Below are positions 45,977 through 58,633 of a stretch of DNA of 64,000 nt, in pieces. Made by a program: the position numbers and the translations under genes. This DNA is from Malania oleifera (Eukaryota > Streptophyta > Magnoliopsida > Santalales > Ximeniaceae), in assembly GCF_029873635.1 (NCBI RefSeq), contig NC_080423.1, forward strand, positions 100,192,991 to 100,256,990. Reading direction: 5' to 3'. How positions within the stretch are numbered: position 1 is the stretch's first letter; each line of letters opens with the position of its first letter. A model generated the notes under the pieces. That model did no database searches and was not told where the DNA came from. It saw only the letters and a program-made list of their open reading frames with translations.

Positions 45977-47726
45977 AATCATGGTAGAACATATTGCATT
46001 TTCATAACATATATCATCTCATACAATAATAATAACACAAAAACATTCCTGGTAGGTTAGCTGGTTGTTGTCATGTATTACCCCCACATGACTGGGTTGT
46101 GTGACCCGAAAGCGAGACTTGACAATGGTTGGCCGACCACTGCCAAGTCAAAACTACAGTCTATAAGTCTGATGGGTCTGCCTGACCTGGTCCATACACC
46201 AAGGGCGCTCACACACTTCTTATAAACCACATCGGCCATCCAATCTCACACCACTCCATACAGTGGTGTTAACACAAATATCATGATCACGAAGACCATA
46301 GACACATAACAATGATATCGTGCAAGTGCTAACCTAGACCAAGCCAACCAGGTTCTGATACCATATAACATATATTGAAACTGTGATACATGGATATTTC
46401 ATATCATTAATTTTCACATCAATCATATCATTTTGCATATATACGTATATCATGAAAATCATCGGCCCGTACGTCGGTATTACACATTTTATCATAGCTC
46501 GACTCGTACGCCGGCGAATCATAGCACAGCTCGTACGCTGGCAAATCACATCATAGCACGGCCCATACGCCGGCAAACATATCATAGCACAGCCCGTACG
46601 CTGGCAAATCATATCATAGCGCGGCCTGTACACCGGCAAAATATATCCACAGCACAGCCCGTACGCTGGCACATCATACACATAGCACGGCCCATACGCC
46701 GGCAAAACATATAAAAATCTCGGCTCGTACTCCGATTTTCTATTATAAAAATCCGTATCATAATCATATTCTAGAAAACAGTTTTTCATAACATTTTATA
46801 CTCATGCCACACTAACAGATTTTCACATATTCAACATACCGTCAATTTAACAGTATTTTCCAAAATATAAATCATACATATAAACATACTTACTTACTTT
46901 CCAGAAATCAAATGTTATATATATATATATATATATATATGTATACACTTTCTTAAAAAGAATTAGCTTAATTTATCCCTTTACCTGACGACTAAGAAAG
47001 CCCCCAAAATACTCTAGTCTAATACCCGTAGGATTTCCTGACCAATACCTTGAAAATGAAAACTCCTAGTATTAAACTTCAGTATTTTCATGCGTACATC
47101 ATTTCCTATAACTATCGCAAGACCAAATTTGGCTTAAAAAACCTTACCTCAACTCAGGGATGATTTCCAACTTACTTTCACCAACGATCCGCTCCAGCAA
47201 ATTTGGAGAGAACTTCCCCAGGAGCGTCGTAGTGGCTTCAAATTGTCGATCCGGCATAAATTTAGCCCGAAATTGACGAAAAAGAGAAAGAGAACCGAAT
47301 GAGAGAGAGAGGGGAAAGAGTTAGCTTCTTTAGAAAGTTAAAAATTCGGATTTTGATATTTATAGAGCAGGGAATTCGTCGACGAGCCACGTCATTCGTC
47401 GACGAATCCTTCAATAATTTCGTCAATGAAATTCAGTCCTCGTCGACGAAATTTAGTCAGCTTAAATCTCTCTCGGTATTTCTTTGTCGACGAATACAGG
47501 ATTCGTCGACGAATTCTCTTATACCCTCGTCGACGAATCCCCTATATTCGTTGATGAATTTTCTAATACCTTCGTCGACGAATCCTCTGTATACATTGAC
47601 GAAGCCCTGATGTTTTCCCTTGGTTACTCTCGTGTTCATTGACGAAGTCCACTTCCTCCTTCTGTTACGGTCTCCATTTCCCTTCCTCTTTATTATTTAA
47701 ATCCCATTATTATTCGGGTCGTTACA
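45423..47726 (-). mobile_element. Tekay-type solo LTR, sister of the gypsy2 LTRs
   Basis: Flanked by TGCAG on both sides (45418-45422 and 47727-47731). Its body aligns with the gypsy2 LTRs (GGACCCGTGGGTACCA..GATACATC, the CGGCC minisatellite at 46460-46710, the GTGAGACAACTCTCGGTAAGGG block). One terminal dinucleotide is mutated (TA for TG at 45423). Its U3 end differs: TATA (complement of TATTTATA at 47357-47364) is preceded by ten or so TCGTCGACGA units at 47380-47645. Confidence 0.88.
46460..46710. repeat. LTR minisatellite, CGGCCCGTACGCCGG units
   Basis: About eight units, as in the gypsy2 LTRs, with cores such as CGGCCCATACGCCGGCAAA spaced 28-35 bp. Confidence 0.82.
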
Positions 47727-48540
47727 TGCAGCCCAACGTTCGTCAACAAGGTCGCGCCTTTGCCGGCAAGCCCTTTGGCTTATTCGTCGACAAAGCCCTA
47801 TATTCGTCGATGAGTCACTGGTTCTGAATTCTGGCAGGTCTTGGTTTCTTTTCGTCGACGAGTACCCTATGTACATCAACGAAATGTGCGCAGCGTCAAC
47901 GAAGGTGCTCTGAACTTTTTGGTGTTCTCGGTATCTTCTCGTTGACGAGTACTCTGTGCACGTCAACGAGGGTTTGTTTTGTTCTCATCAACGAGATCCT
48001 GTGTTCGTCGAGGCCCTTTTTACTTTTTCAAAAATTCATTTCAATCATGTTTGTGTTGAAGTAAAAAAGGTCCTTATCTTTATTTTAGAAATGATCTTTG
48101 ATCTATTTCAAGATGTCTTAGGTTTAATAAAATACTTTTTAGGGTTTTAGACATCTTGTGCATTTTTACTTGACTTGTTATATATGTGGGATTGTGCCTG
48201 TGTTCTAGTGATATGTATGTGATTTGCCTATTTCTTGCTTATTCTTTTGAGTCACACCCTACACAAAGGATTACAAAAACAATCTCTCTAACCCTCACAC
48301 TCAACTTAGAACATGTGCTTGCTATGTAGGATCCATCAATGCTTTGGTTTGAGTGGCCGAGTTCTAGTCATGTCATATGTTGCTTTTAGTTGGTTTGAAA
48401 CTTGCTTACTTTGGAGCCGTTCTGTGCAACTAAGTTGGACTAGAAGAAAAGGTTAGTAACCTTAAAAAACTGCTAATGGGTTGTTGTCATCAAAACACAG
48501 ATGGAATGAAAGACCCTTAACCACTAGGTCTAACAGATAG

Positions 48541-48730
48541 AGTTTTTAGTTTTGGGATATGAATGGCTTTGGGAAAATTTTAAATAGTTGTAATCTCCTA
48601 GAACCCTCTTTGTAACCACTGTGTTCTTCTATCATAAGTGAGGGTAATAAATAAAATTGAAGGTGTTCTCTCTAAGGATAGAAAGTAGATGAATAGCAAT
48701 TTCAAGGATGAAGTTTTTATGAGGGGAAAA
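48541..48730 (+). other. Gypsy3b 3' untranslated region and polypurine tract
   Basis: Aligns with the corresponding part of gypsy1 (TTGTAATCTCCTAGAACCCT, then TAAGTGAGG.TAAT.AATAAAAT). It ends in ATGAGGGGAAAA at 48719-48730, the polypurine tract directly before the LTR. Confidence 0.75.
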
Positions 48731-49203
48731 TGTAATAACCCCAAAAATAATTAAACAAGATTAGTGGAATGATCATAAAAAAAAAATTAAATTAAATTAA
48801 AAATTAAAAATTAAAAAATTATTATTAATTAAAATAATATAATATAATATTTTATATATAAACTAACCTTCTCTGCTTTAGGAAGGATGTCAGAATCTCA
48901 AAGAAGCAGAGACACCCCCCTAATGCTCGCCACTCTTGTCCCTCTCTCTTCGATTTTTTCCGCCAAACAGGTGCCGATCAAAAATCAGAAAATATTGTTG
49001 GATTCCATTATCCATCACCGACATTTCTACCAAAGCGAATTTGACATAGGAGCGACGTAGGCATATCTCTTGGGGTAAGGTAAATTCTCACTCTTACATC
49101 AATTTTTCTTAAATCCTAAGCCTAATTGACGACCGGACACCACCACGAGAATCTAAGGATGATTCACTACAAGTCTAGGGAAGCGAATTTCTCGTGGGGT
49201 CAT

Positions 49204-51396
49204 TGTAATGCCCCAGCCCTTTATACAGTCTCGGAGTGCTACTACACCTGTATAATACACCTGTCTCTGATTAACATACATATACAACCCGCCTTGAATA
49301 GGGACATACGGGAGTTTCATACTGATTTGTAATTTCATGCATAGTGGAAAACATAAACATCCATATGGAAATCTAAAAGACATACTAGAGTTTCAAACTG
49401 TATTCTCACATATATACGATCGTGCTTAAAACATAACCTGTCCTTACAATCCCGAAAAAGACAATCTGAACTAAGTCTATTTCATATACAAAACACTTAC
49501 GTAATCTAAACACAATACGGCACTCCAAGTCCCTCTAACAACTAGGACCGATGTCTTGCAGGACCTGAAACAAAGGTTGTATGTTGGGGCGAGACACTTC
49601 TTAGTAAGGTGGAAGATATTAGATTAGTGCGTGACAATGCATATTCAAACCAGTAGAAAGCAGTTACATATATAGCATATTCTCAATACTGTAATATAGG
49701 ATATATTTATATATTTCATGTAACAGATAATTCAATATCGTTGCAAGCGAGAGTTCCCGAGGTTAGGGTAGGGTACAGGCCTATACACTGTACAATCCCT
49801 CCACCATGTACTCAATCCTGTGACTTTGCCCATTTTAATTTTTAAATCATGTATATGCATATTTAGAACACCATCTAGCATAGAAACATCATAAATAATG
49901 CCAACACTATCCATTGGCGCGGGTTATATGATCATAAATCCCTAAACAAACCCTACCTTGCACAGGCACTATTAGTTATTATGGTTATTATAGTCTGACT
50001 GAATCCACCTGGTCCATTAATCCACCAGTGGCCACTCCTACCCAGCCGACTATCTCGATACCCACACTGAAAAATAGATGTGTGATTGCACTGTATCCAT
50101 AACATAGCAACGAAACCACGTTTAAGCTTTCTAAGACTTCATATAACGTTGAGCTTTTTAAGGCTCTCATAGTAACAAGCTGTGGTCCCAATATCATATA
50201 TACAATTTATAATAAAAAGAATTAACTTGTTTCAAATTCACAAATCACCTGTACAGTTCTAGTATTTTCACAAACTCATTCATTCATATGGTGGTATAAA
50301 CCGACACACACACTCTCGATTTAATCCTTTTTACATATAAAACTCGGTATATAACTGACACCTATTTTCCACATTTTCAAATAACAAAATGGAACTTTAT
50401 TTCCCATAGTTCATATACGTGTATAACAGTTCAGTATATTCCATTTCATATCATATGCCACACTCATTTGATCAAAAATCTGCTATATATAGTATATAAC
50501 TCAAAAAATAACATTTAAACGGGAAACAAGAGGTTCAAGCATCTCCTACGTTAAGTTTAATGTAAATAATGAATTTTTGAAAAGTTTGAAGATCATACGC
50601 CAAAACCCTCATTTTTATCAAAACCGTAAAATCGTAAAACTAGCATTTTTACCTTGTGAAACTTTACAAATAAGCAGTCAATACGTGCATATAAATATAA
50701 GCTAACTATTTAGCGGTTTAGTTTTCTAAAATGACTGATGTAAACAAATCTCCTTATCTATTTCCCTCGAACACTGAAACACGAACTATACGGCTCCCAA
50801 ACAATGAACCAAGTTCTCAGAACCAATAAACCAAAGAACAGTACTTCAACACAATCCTATTTACTACTGATCTACCAAAGCAAAAACGAGCTTAGACCCT
50901 TACCTTGATTTCGGGATAAAACCCAAAAATCCTCAAAACCAAGATCCGATCTGCTACAATCATAGAGGTTTTTCCCCTGATCCACGTAGTAAAGTTGAAT
51001 CGTGGATTCGGGTGACAAACAGCAGAGGATCGAAAAGAGAGAGAGAAAGAGAGAGAGTTTTGAGTTTCTTAACCATGAAGCAATGAAATAGATATTTATA
51101 ATTTAGTTGACCCAGCCAGACTCGTCTACGAAGTGGAGCGCTCATCGATGAGCAGAAGAAGGGCGTTCGTCGACGATGGAGTTAGCCTCGTCGACAGGCT
51201 TGAGTTTTCAAAATTCCAGAAATCTTTCGATATCCACTCGTAGACGATCCTTTGAACCTTGCCGACGAGCCACAGAAGAGATTTCGTCGACAAGAGAAAG
51301 AGCCTTGTCGATGAGCCCTATTGTTTTCACCTTTTTTTAAAATTCCTTCCCTTTTTATTATTTGTTTAATCACATTTCTCGAGTCGGGTCCTTATA
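49204..51396 (-). mobile_element. Solo LTR C nested in the gypsy3b LTR
   Basis: Flanked by GTCAT (49199-49203) and GTCGT (51397-51401), one mismatch. The uninterrupted parallel at 39573 shows where it entered. Minus-strand ends TATAAGGACCC (51396) and GGGGCATTACA (49204). TATA (complement of ATATTTATAAT, 51092-51102) is preceded by eight TCGTCGACGA variants at 51121-51316. Shared CTAAGAAGTGTCTCGCCCC block at 49588-49606. Confidence 0.85.
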
Positions 51397-52399
51397 GTCG
51401 TCATAGGCATAGCCCCAAAATTAGGATAAGGGGTTATTTAGGGATTAATTTTTATTTAATTATTGTAGATTTGGAAATGCTAAAATATTGGGCATTTTGG
51501 GGTTGAATTGAGTAAGTAGTGTTTTTGGAATTCAGGGCTCGGGTGAGCGCCGCAGGTATAATTTTGGGATCCCTAAAAGCGTAGTTTAGGAAACCAGGTA
51601 AGGGGAATAAATTATTACAGTTATTTTGAGAATTACTAATGTAGTTAATATGTGAAAAATGAGTATACGATATTTTGCCTGAAATTATTATAATATAAAT
51701 ATTAGATAAAGCTGTGTGGCATATGATTTATATTGACTTGTGGTGTTTTGGTTTTGAAATACAAGAGGTGATGAAAAGTGATAAACATTAATGAGTATTT
51801 TATGAGAAATACTGACATGTGAAACATTGAAATAATTACGGGAAAATGATTATGAAATGAAGACATGTTTTATTGAGAAATGTTGAAACACGTGAAACAT
51901 GATATATACTATTATGAGATGATGAAATATGCACAAAAAATGATGAGAATATTTTTATTGAGATGAATTAAAATACACTGATATGAGGTTAATTGTGAAT
52001 ATGAAAATGAGTATATTGTAATGTAAATTTTTTAATATGAATATTGAAATATGTTTTCTGAAACATGAATACTGAATTGAGAATGATGAATGTAAATACT
52101 GGGAAATGTGAACATTGCAAAGTGTGAAAACTGCAATGAGATCATTGAAAGGAAATACTGGGAAATGTGAACATTGTAAAGTGTAAAAACTGCAATGGGA
52201 TCATTGAAAAGTAAATGATGAAATATCAATACCACGTAATGATTGCGGGTATGTGGTAATTATAACCCTGACAGACGTTTATGGAAACCCTATTGATGGG
52301 TTGTGGTATTGAGCATGGTACTGTTGCTAGTGATGTGTTAGTGCAACCATATGGTCTCGTAGAGAGTGTGGCATGGGCAATCGACTAAGTCGTTTAGTA

Positions 52400-54500
52400 G
52401 AGTAGAGACCCGAATAATTATCGTAATTTAAATAACAAGGGAAAGGAGAGAGAGAAGGAAATTGTAATTGGAAGTTGCAACAGGGGTCTCGTCGATGAAT
52501 GTAGCACGCTCATCGACGAACTCGCTTGAGGGGATCGTCGATGAGGACATGTGTCTCGTCGACAAAAAGATACCAAGAGGCTATTTTTCAGCTCTGAATT
52601 TCGTCGACAAGGAATAAGTGTTCATCAATGAATTTCCTTCATGACCTCGTCAATGAAGGCCAGTGTATAAATAGTCTAAACTCGAATTTTCTACAGAAAA
52701 ATCACGCAAAAACTTCTCTCTCTCACTCCTCTTTGGTTTTCCACCCTTCTCTATAAGATTTCGGACCAGATTCTTGCCAGTTCGACAATTCGAGGCCACC
52801 ACGACACTCCTGGGAAAGTTCTCTTCAAGTCTGTTGGAGTGGATCGTTGGTGGGGCTAACTTGGATTCCATCTCAAATACAAGGTAAGACTTTTTATTCA
52901 ATATTTGGCTTTCCTACAGTTGTAGAAAATGTAGTACTTAAAGAAATACTAAAGTTTTGTTCAGGGAGATATTGTTTCAGGGTGTTGAATGGGGAATCTT
53001 GCGGGTGTAGGCCTAGTCATTGTAAGGGCTTTTCAGTAGTTAGGTAAGGGAGTAAACTAAAGCAGTCATTTTTCATTAAAATTAATATTATTTAATAGCA
53101 GATTAATTTTCAAGAAGGATATGTTATATATGAGTATATTGGTGAAAATGTATGTTTGGGAAAAATACTACTGTTACACAGGAATATATATTTTCAGTAC
53201 AAAAATGTCAGGAAATGTGATTTCAAAATAGAATTCATGATTTTATTCAGTTTGTGTGGCATGAATATTATTTTACGCAAATTGTATTATGTTAAGTAAA
53301 TTTTACAGAAAAAGCATGTTTCAGTTATTTTCAGGAATACCATGATAATATAGTAGACCATGATTTCAGAATATATGATAAACAGTACATTTATTCAGTT
53401 CAGTATGTATGATATGTTTAGCGCAAGACCGTGATTGATAGCTGGCGCAAGGCCGCAATTATGCATGTTTTCGGTGCAAGGCCGCAGTTATGAATGTAAT
53501 CGGCGCAAGGCCGTAATTTTTTATGTTATTACAAAATTCAAAAAATGCTATCAATATATTTATGTTCAAATAGTATATTATCATGTACTATATGTTATCA
53601 GATCCGGATGATAGTTCAGATTAGTTATCAGAAGCACGGTACCGTAACTATACAGTTCAGTTTAGTTCAGTTCAGACTTGTGCTAATTGCCCCTACTAGT
53701 AGAGGGGGTGGGAGATGGACAGTCGATGTGGCTTTCAGTGTTGAGTTGTAGACGTCCACTTGACAGTCCAGACCAGGGTGTGGTGGGCCCATCATACTTA
53801 CAGACATTTTTGATTTGCCAGTGGTTGGCTAGCCATTGTCGGGTGTCGCCTTCGGACTGCACAACCCATCATGGGGGGTAATACATGACATTAGCTAGTT
53901 ATTCATCCTGGGTAAACTTCAGAATTACTAGTTATATCAGATGATTTTATGAACTGTGAAATACAGTATGATTTAGTAGAACTATGAAATGTATGATTAT
54001 TCAGTTATGATATTGTTAGTATTTTTAGACATGTACATGTACTGTATATTTATTATAGCACGCAAATATTAATGTTGTCACATAACTGTATTTAATTTAT
54101 TTCCCTTATTGAGAGGTGTCTCACCTCAGCTTAAACTATTTCAAGGAACCCAGAAAGACCGGCGGACCGGGGTCACCATTGAAGCAGTGTTTACCACCCC
54201 GCTAAGAGAGTGAGTCTTTTGAACTAGGGTTTGTAGGTTTTTGGATGTAAGATCCTAATTTTATATTTTGTGATTTTAAGGACTGTATATATGTATATAG
54301 TATACGATGGAATGTAGGTAACTCTGCTATATTGTTTTTTATGGTTGGATGGATGAAATTTATATTTACTGCTGCTTAGGTTTCCGCTGTGTATAACAGG
54401 TGTGTCCCCGTTACCCACAGGTTCGAGTTGACTTTGCTATGTTTTAAGTTAATGATAATTAATATGGTTGATTATGCAGTAAATTAAGCAGGTTGTTACA
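52400..54500 (+). mobile_element. Solo LTR D nested in the gypsy3b LTR
   Basis: Starts near GTAGAGACCCGAATAATT and ends GGTTGTTACA. TATAAATA at 52666-52673 is preceded by seven TCGTCGATGA variants (52485-52660). GGCGCAAGGCCG repeats occur at 53420-53515 and the TTATTGAGAGGTGTCTCACC block at 54108. No clean target duplication, so the left boundary is approximate. The LTR at 62159-64000 is the same family inverted. Confidence 0.75.
53420..53515. repeat. LTR minisatellite, GGCGCAAGGCCGYAATT units
   Basis: Four units with 23-30 bp spacing. The inverted family member at 63058-63175 carries the equivalent CGGCCTCGCGCCGAA units. Confidence 0.75.
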
Positions 54501-55527
54501 ATTGTTGTGCTCCCTGAGTTCGGATCAGGGCTATAGACCTGCCAATCGTACTACAGACACATTGATGGATTACTATTTTGATCTAATCGGGTAGGCCAAC
54601 CACGGTTAGATCTAGCCTTCGGGCCGCACAACCTCGACCATGGGAGGAAGCATGGCGTGGAAAAGAGATCCTCAAGGTAGCCATGAGTTACAGACGCGAT
54701 GTTGGTACTGAATACCAAGGATACTCATGTGCTAGATAGTGAAATTGATAAATGGATATGTGTGAGTTAATAACAAAAATAATTGAAGCGAAGTAAAACT
54801 CTCTGCTCGAGGGCTTACTGAGTAAGGTGAGTGCCCTAATAGGTATCAGATGTAGTCATACCTAACTGCATAACGTATTAGGGTAGAGGGAAGCTACTTG
54901 TATGGGCGGGTAATCTTCCCTATTCTTAAGAACTTGGCTGGTAAACATGAGTTGCATGCAAATGAGTAGAACATGGAATTAAAAGCTTATAAAAGCTTGT
55001 GTTTTATATTCATTTGATTATGAGCATATATATATCAGTGTATTTTCTCAGATGGATTGATGATTTGAAAAGTAAAATGTGTTATAATTGAACTCATATT
55101 GCCACATACTGTAAATAATTTATTCTGTCTTACTGAGATGTGTTTCACCCAAATTATCTAAACTTTTTAGGGAACAAAGACAGACCTGGTGATAGGGCTC
55201 CGAGATAGTGTGGAGCGGATACCTTGATATACAGGGTGAGTTTTGGACTAGAGAGATGTAATTTCCCCAGGATTGTGTTGTTTTTGGATATGATAGAAAT
55301 GTGTGAATATGTGTATTGATACTCTAGGTATTATTTTTTGGATGCTATGTGCATTATGTCTTCCGCTGTTAGGATAATATAAATGAAATGCTTGTTTACT
55401 CAGTACCCAATGCAGGTCTGGTCATGTGAGTGGTATCAAAGGTATTGATGTGGCCGATAAGATGTTTGATGTATAGGATTTAATTATTATTGGGAAAAAA
55501 ATTGGTATGAAAAATCGGGGTGTCACA

Positions 55528-55759
55528 GACTAACACTTGGGTGAAAGCTGACGAGCAGTGCAGGGCACCGGTGGATGAGGAGCAAGACACCATGGAAGAG
55601 GATGAGGCAGTCGAGGAATCCCCAGTTGGTCCCATCATCAAGCGCTTGGATGAGATTCAGTTGGCCATGGCACAAATGGACCAATGCAATCGTGCCCGCT
55701 TTGATTCCCTAGAGGCTACTCTCGCCGCCATCCTAGCCAAATTATATCACCAGCAGTAG
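55528..55759 (+). pseudogene. SIRE-like copia 3' ORF fragment, coiled-coil-like
   Basis: An open stretch ending at TAG (55757-55759) encodes an acidic then heptad-like segment (DEEQDTMEEDEAVEESPVGP, then IKRLDEIQLAMAQMDQ and DSLEATLAAILAKL). It is followed by GGCAAAGGGGGAGAAA, a purine tract typical of SIRE-type elements. Its 5' end is cut by the gypsy3b LTR. The product could be the C-terminus of a retroelement-encoded protein; I do not recognise a defined domain. Confidence 0.5.
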
Positions 55760-55975
55760 GAACCCCCTTGTTTTTTATAATGGCAAAGGGGGAGAAATGG
55801 ATGGAAATAAGGATGGTGTTCATTTTTTGTGCTTGAACTGATGGTGATTTTGGAAGAATAGAAAGTTTTCTTTAGTGATTTTGGAAGAACCAAAAGTTTC
55901 CTTTATCTTGTTAGTTCTCCTGTGGATATTATTGATTATTTGCATCAATTTTAGTGTTTTGATGCAAATCATAAA

Positions 55976-57179
55976 TGTAACGTCTTCAAAATTTCATATC
56001 ATTTTTTTTTATGTATATATATATATTCACATCCATGCCTAAGCAGCGGAAACACATATCATGTAGCCATTCACATATTTACTATACAATACCAGAATCC
56101 AGTATATACAGACCATACAAAAATACCCCTCCAGTATCATCTACCCAAAAATATATACAACTTTGTCAAAAACTCACCCTATAACCAGGGTGATCAACCA
56201 CTCTCTATCCGCGAGCTTGATCTGCTCGCCTAACTAGCTCACCTGAAAAATGGTAAATTAATAGGGTGAGTCGATGCTCAGTAAGTGGAAATATACTATT
56301 ACTAGTGTGTGGCAACTAAGTTAATAATACTTAAAAAAATAGTACTAAACTGTAATGCAATAAAACATCTGTAAAGCATATTTTCCTTTCACAATTTAAG
56401 ATAAATTGTATTGTCTGTATTTTCTACTTTTCAAACTGATAATATCATACTATACTCATCATATACTGTAAAATTGTATACATTTACATATCTATACTTT
56501 ATCCCTGGGAGTCTGCACGTCATGATTTGACCCCTCATGATAGGGTTGTGCGGCCTGTAGGCGGGACTTCATCTGGTTGGCCCTCTAGATAAGTCAATAT
56601 ACTCTACTCTACCTCAACTCGGCCAAACTGCATCCTCTCCTAGGCGCGGGACTGGCTGCTACCTCGTCTAACCGACCCCCTCTACCCAGCGTACTAGGGA
56701 GCTGCATCCTCTCCAAGCACAGTTAGACGGTACCCACACACTATCTGAGATATGTGGTTGCACTCTATCTATATGTAGCAACGGTACCGTGCTCTGTAAA
56801 CTATGTACTGTATCTATCTGTAATCTTTCCACAGGGATCTGATACTATATACATATATACTCTTTTACTGTTTTCGCCATGTTTCCAAAGTTACTGTAAT
56901 GCTATCTTTCTGTACGGTAAATACTGTAATCTCTGTATACTATATCGGTAGTATCTTGATGCTACCCCTGTATATCTGTCTATACACTCTGTCTTCATAC
57001 TCTGTATATTATGGTAATAGGAAACATGGCATACTATAACTCTGTATATACTGTTCTGTAAAAAGCTGTGATACAAATACTGATTTGAACAAAATTGTAC
57101 ACATGTATACGTATATATATATATATATGTTTCATGAAACTATTCATATAAGAGCTATATACGCTGGTACATTTCTCTA

Positions 57180-57214
<35 letters not shown>

Positions 57215-58138
57215 ATATCTGTATATCTAGTATAATATGATTCATCACGAAAGCTGTATACATTTCTTCATTACATAAAAATCTACTCAGGCCACACATG
57301 TATTTAAACTCATATTCTTTAAGTACTGTATACTAAACTGGTATAAATATGTAACTATGAAGTCTCTGATAGTATTATGAAAATTCCTAACATAGCATAT
57401 TTCCCTTACCTTAATTTTGAAAAGCCCCTATAAAATTCTGGCTCTATACCCGCAAGATTCCTAGCTCAACATCCTGAAAACACAATCCCCTAGAACAAAA
57501 CATTAATATTCTCTTACCTACAACATTTTTTATAACTGGGGAAAAGGCAAATACTAAATAAAATGCCTTACCCTGAGATTGGGACGAAATCCAACCCAAC
57601 TTTTCCAGCGATTAGCTCCGGCAGACTTGTAGAGAATCTCACCAAGAGCGTCGTGGTAGCCCTAGATCTTCGATCCGGCGAGAAACGGGCCCGAAAACGA
57701 AGAGAGAAGTGAGAGAGAGTCGTAGAGAAAGAGAGAGAGAGAGGGGCACTGAAAATGACAAAATATCCTGGTTTCCCACTATTTATACTGCCAGATTCGT
57801 CGACGAGACACGTCATCTCGTCTATGAGTCTTTCATTAAATTCTTCGATGAAACCGTGTATCTGTCGATGAAATTTAGAGCAGGCCATATTTGTCTCTCG
57901 GGATTTTCTCATCAACGAAACCCTGTATTCGTGGATGAATTTTTTGATGCACTCGTCGACGAAACCCTGTATTCATCGACAAATTCCCTGGCAATTTCCT
58001 TGAAATTATTATTATTGTTATTATTATCTCCAAAATATAATGTTGTCGATGAACGCAAACCTACTGCCTCTTTCTGTTTCCATTTCTATTTTCCTCTCTC
58101 TTTAATATTTAAATATCAATATTTTCTAGGTCGTTACA
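55976..58138 (-). mobile_element. Gypsy-type solo LTR in the copia internal region
   Basis: Minus-strand start TGTAACGACCTAG at 58138, end GACGTTACA at 55976. TATA (complement of TATTTATA at 57780-57787) is preceded by nine TCGTCGACGA variants (57793-58050). Block GGGTGAGTCGATGCTCAGTAAG at 56264. The flanks ATAAA and ATATT do not form a clean duplication. Confidence 0.78.
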
Positions 58139-58438
58139 ATATTGTATTCATTTTAACTTTGCAATGAAGAACAATTATGCTGATACTTAACTTAATTGCT
58201 TATATGAAATGTTTGGACTGATTATATTGAATTGCTTGTGTTGAATGGAATATTGTGCAATACTGAGTATACTGAACTGCTTGTGTTGAATGAAACATTA
58301 CTGAAATATTGAATTGTTTCAGGATTGAATATATGCCTTCATGGAAAAATACTCTATTAACAGACGACATGCTGTCGAAATTTCTATTAATTTTTCTAGA
58401 AATAAAATATGATAAAAGGGTCATAAAGTGCATCCATT

Positions 58439-58558
58439 AAGGGGGAGGAACTGTTAAAATCTTTTAAACATGTATGCATATCTTGAGGGGGGAGCATTTT
58501 TAAGAAATTATTTTTCAAAAGAACACCAATGGTTTGCCGTCATAAAAAAGGGGGAGAA
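58439..58558 (+). promoter_or_regulatory. Multiple polypurine tracts before SIRE-like LTR
   Basis: Three purine runs in about 120 bp: AAGGGGGAGGAA (58439), GAGGGGGGAG (58485) and AAAAAAGGGGGAGAA (58544-58558), the last directly against the TG of the LTR. Repeated tracts of this kind are typical of SIRE-type copia elements. Confidence 0.7.
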
Positions 58559-58633
58559 TGTTAGCCCTAGTAGCTAAGGGTTCTCATTCCAACTTGTTTT
58601 AATGACAACAACCCATTAGTGATTCTTAAGTAT

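Larger units (their letters stand above)
44731..48535 (-). mobile_element. SIRE-like copia solo LTR containing another solo LTR
   Basis: Flanked by a perfect GATAG duplication (44726-44730 and 48536-48540), with TGTTGG...CTAACA ends. Read on the minus strand it begins TGTTAGACCTAGTGG, the same start as the SIRE-like LTR at 58559. Its net length without the nested Tekay-type LTR is about 1.5 kb. It has no internal domains. A cluster of TCGTCGACGA variants lies at 47740-48010. Confidence 0.85.
48731..55527 (+). repeat. Gypsy3b 3' LTR, interrupted by two solo LTRs
   Basis: Begins TGTAATAACCCC after a polypurine tract and ends CGGGGTGTCACA. Its own sequence is 48731-49203, 51402-52399 and 54501-55527. 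TATA-like text is near 48850-48860, and a TTACTGAGATGTGTTTC block lies at 55129. The flank after 55527 (GACTA) does not match the flank before gypsy3a (CATAT), and the LTR differs widely from 39084-41539. Confidence 0.8.

Noticed and set aside
39084..55527. Single intact element from 39084 to 55527
   Set aside because: Flanks differ, LTRs differ strongly, pol is missing and an inverted foreign fragment lies between, so it is treated as a mosaic.
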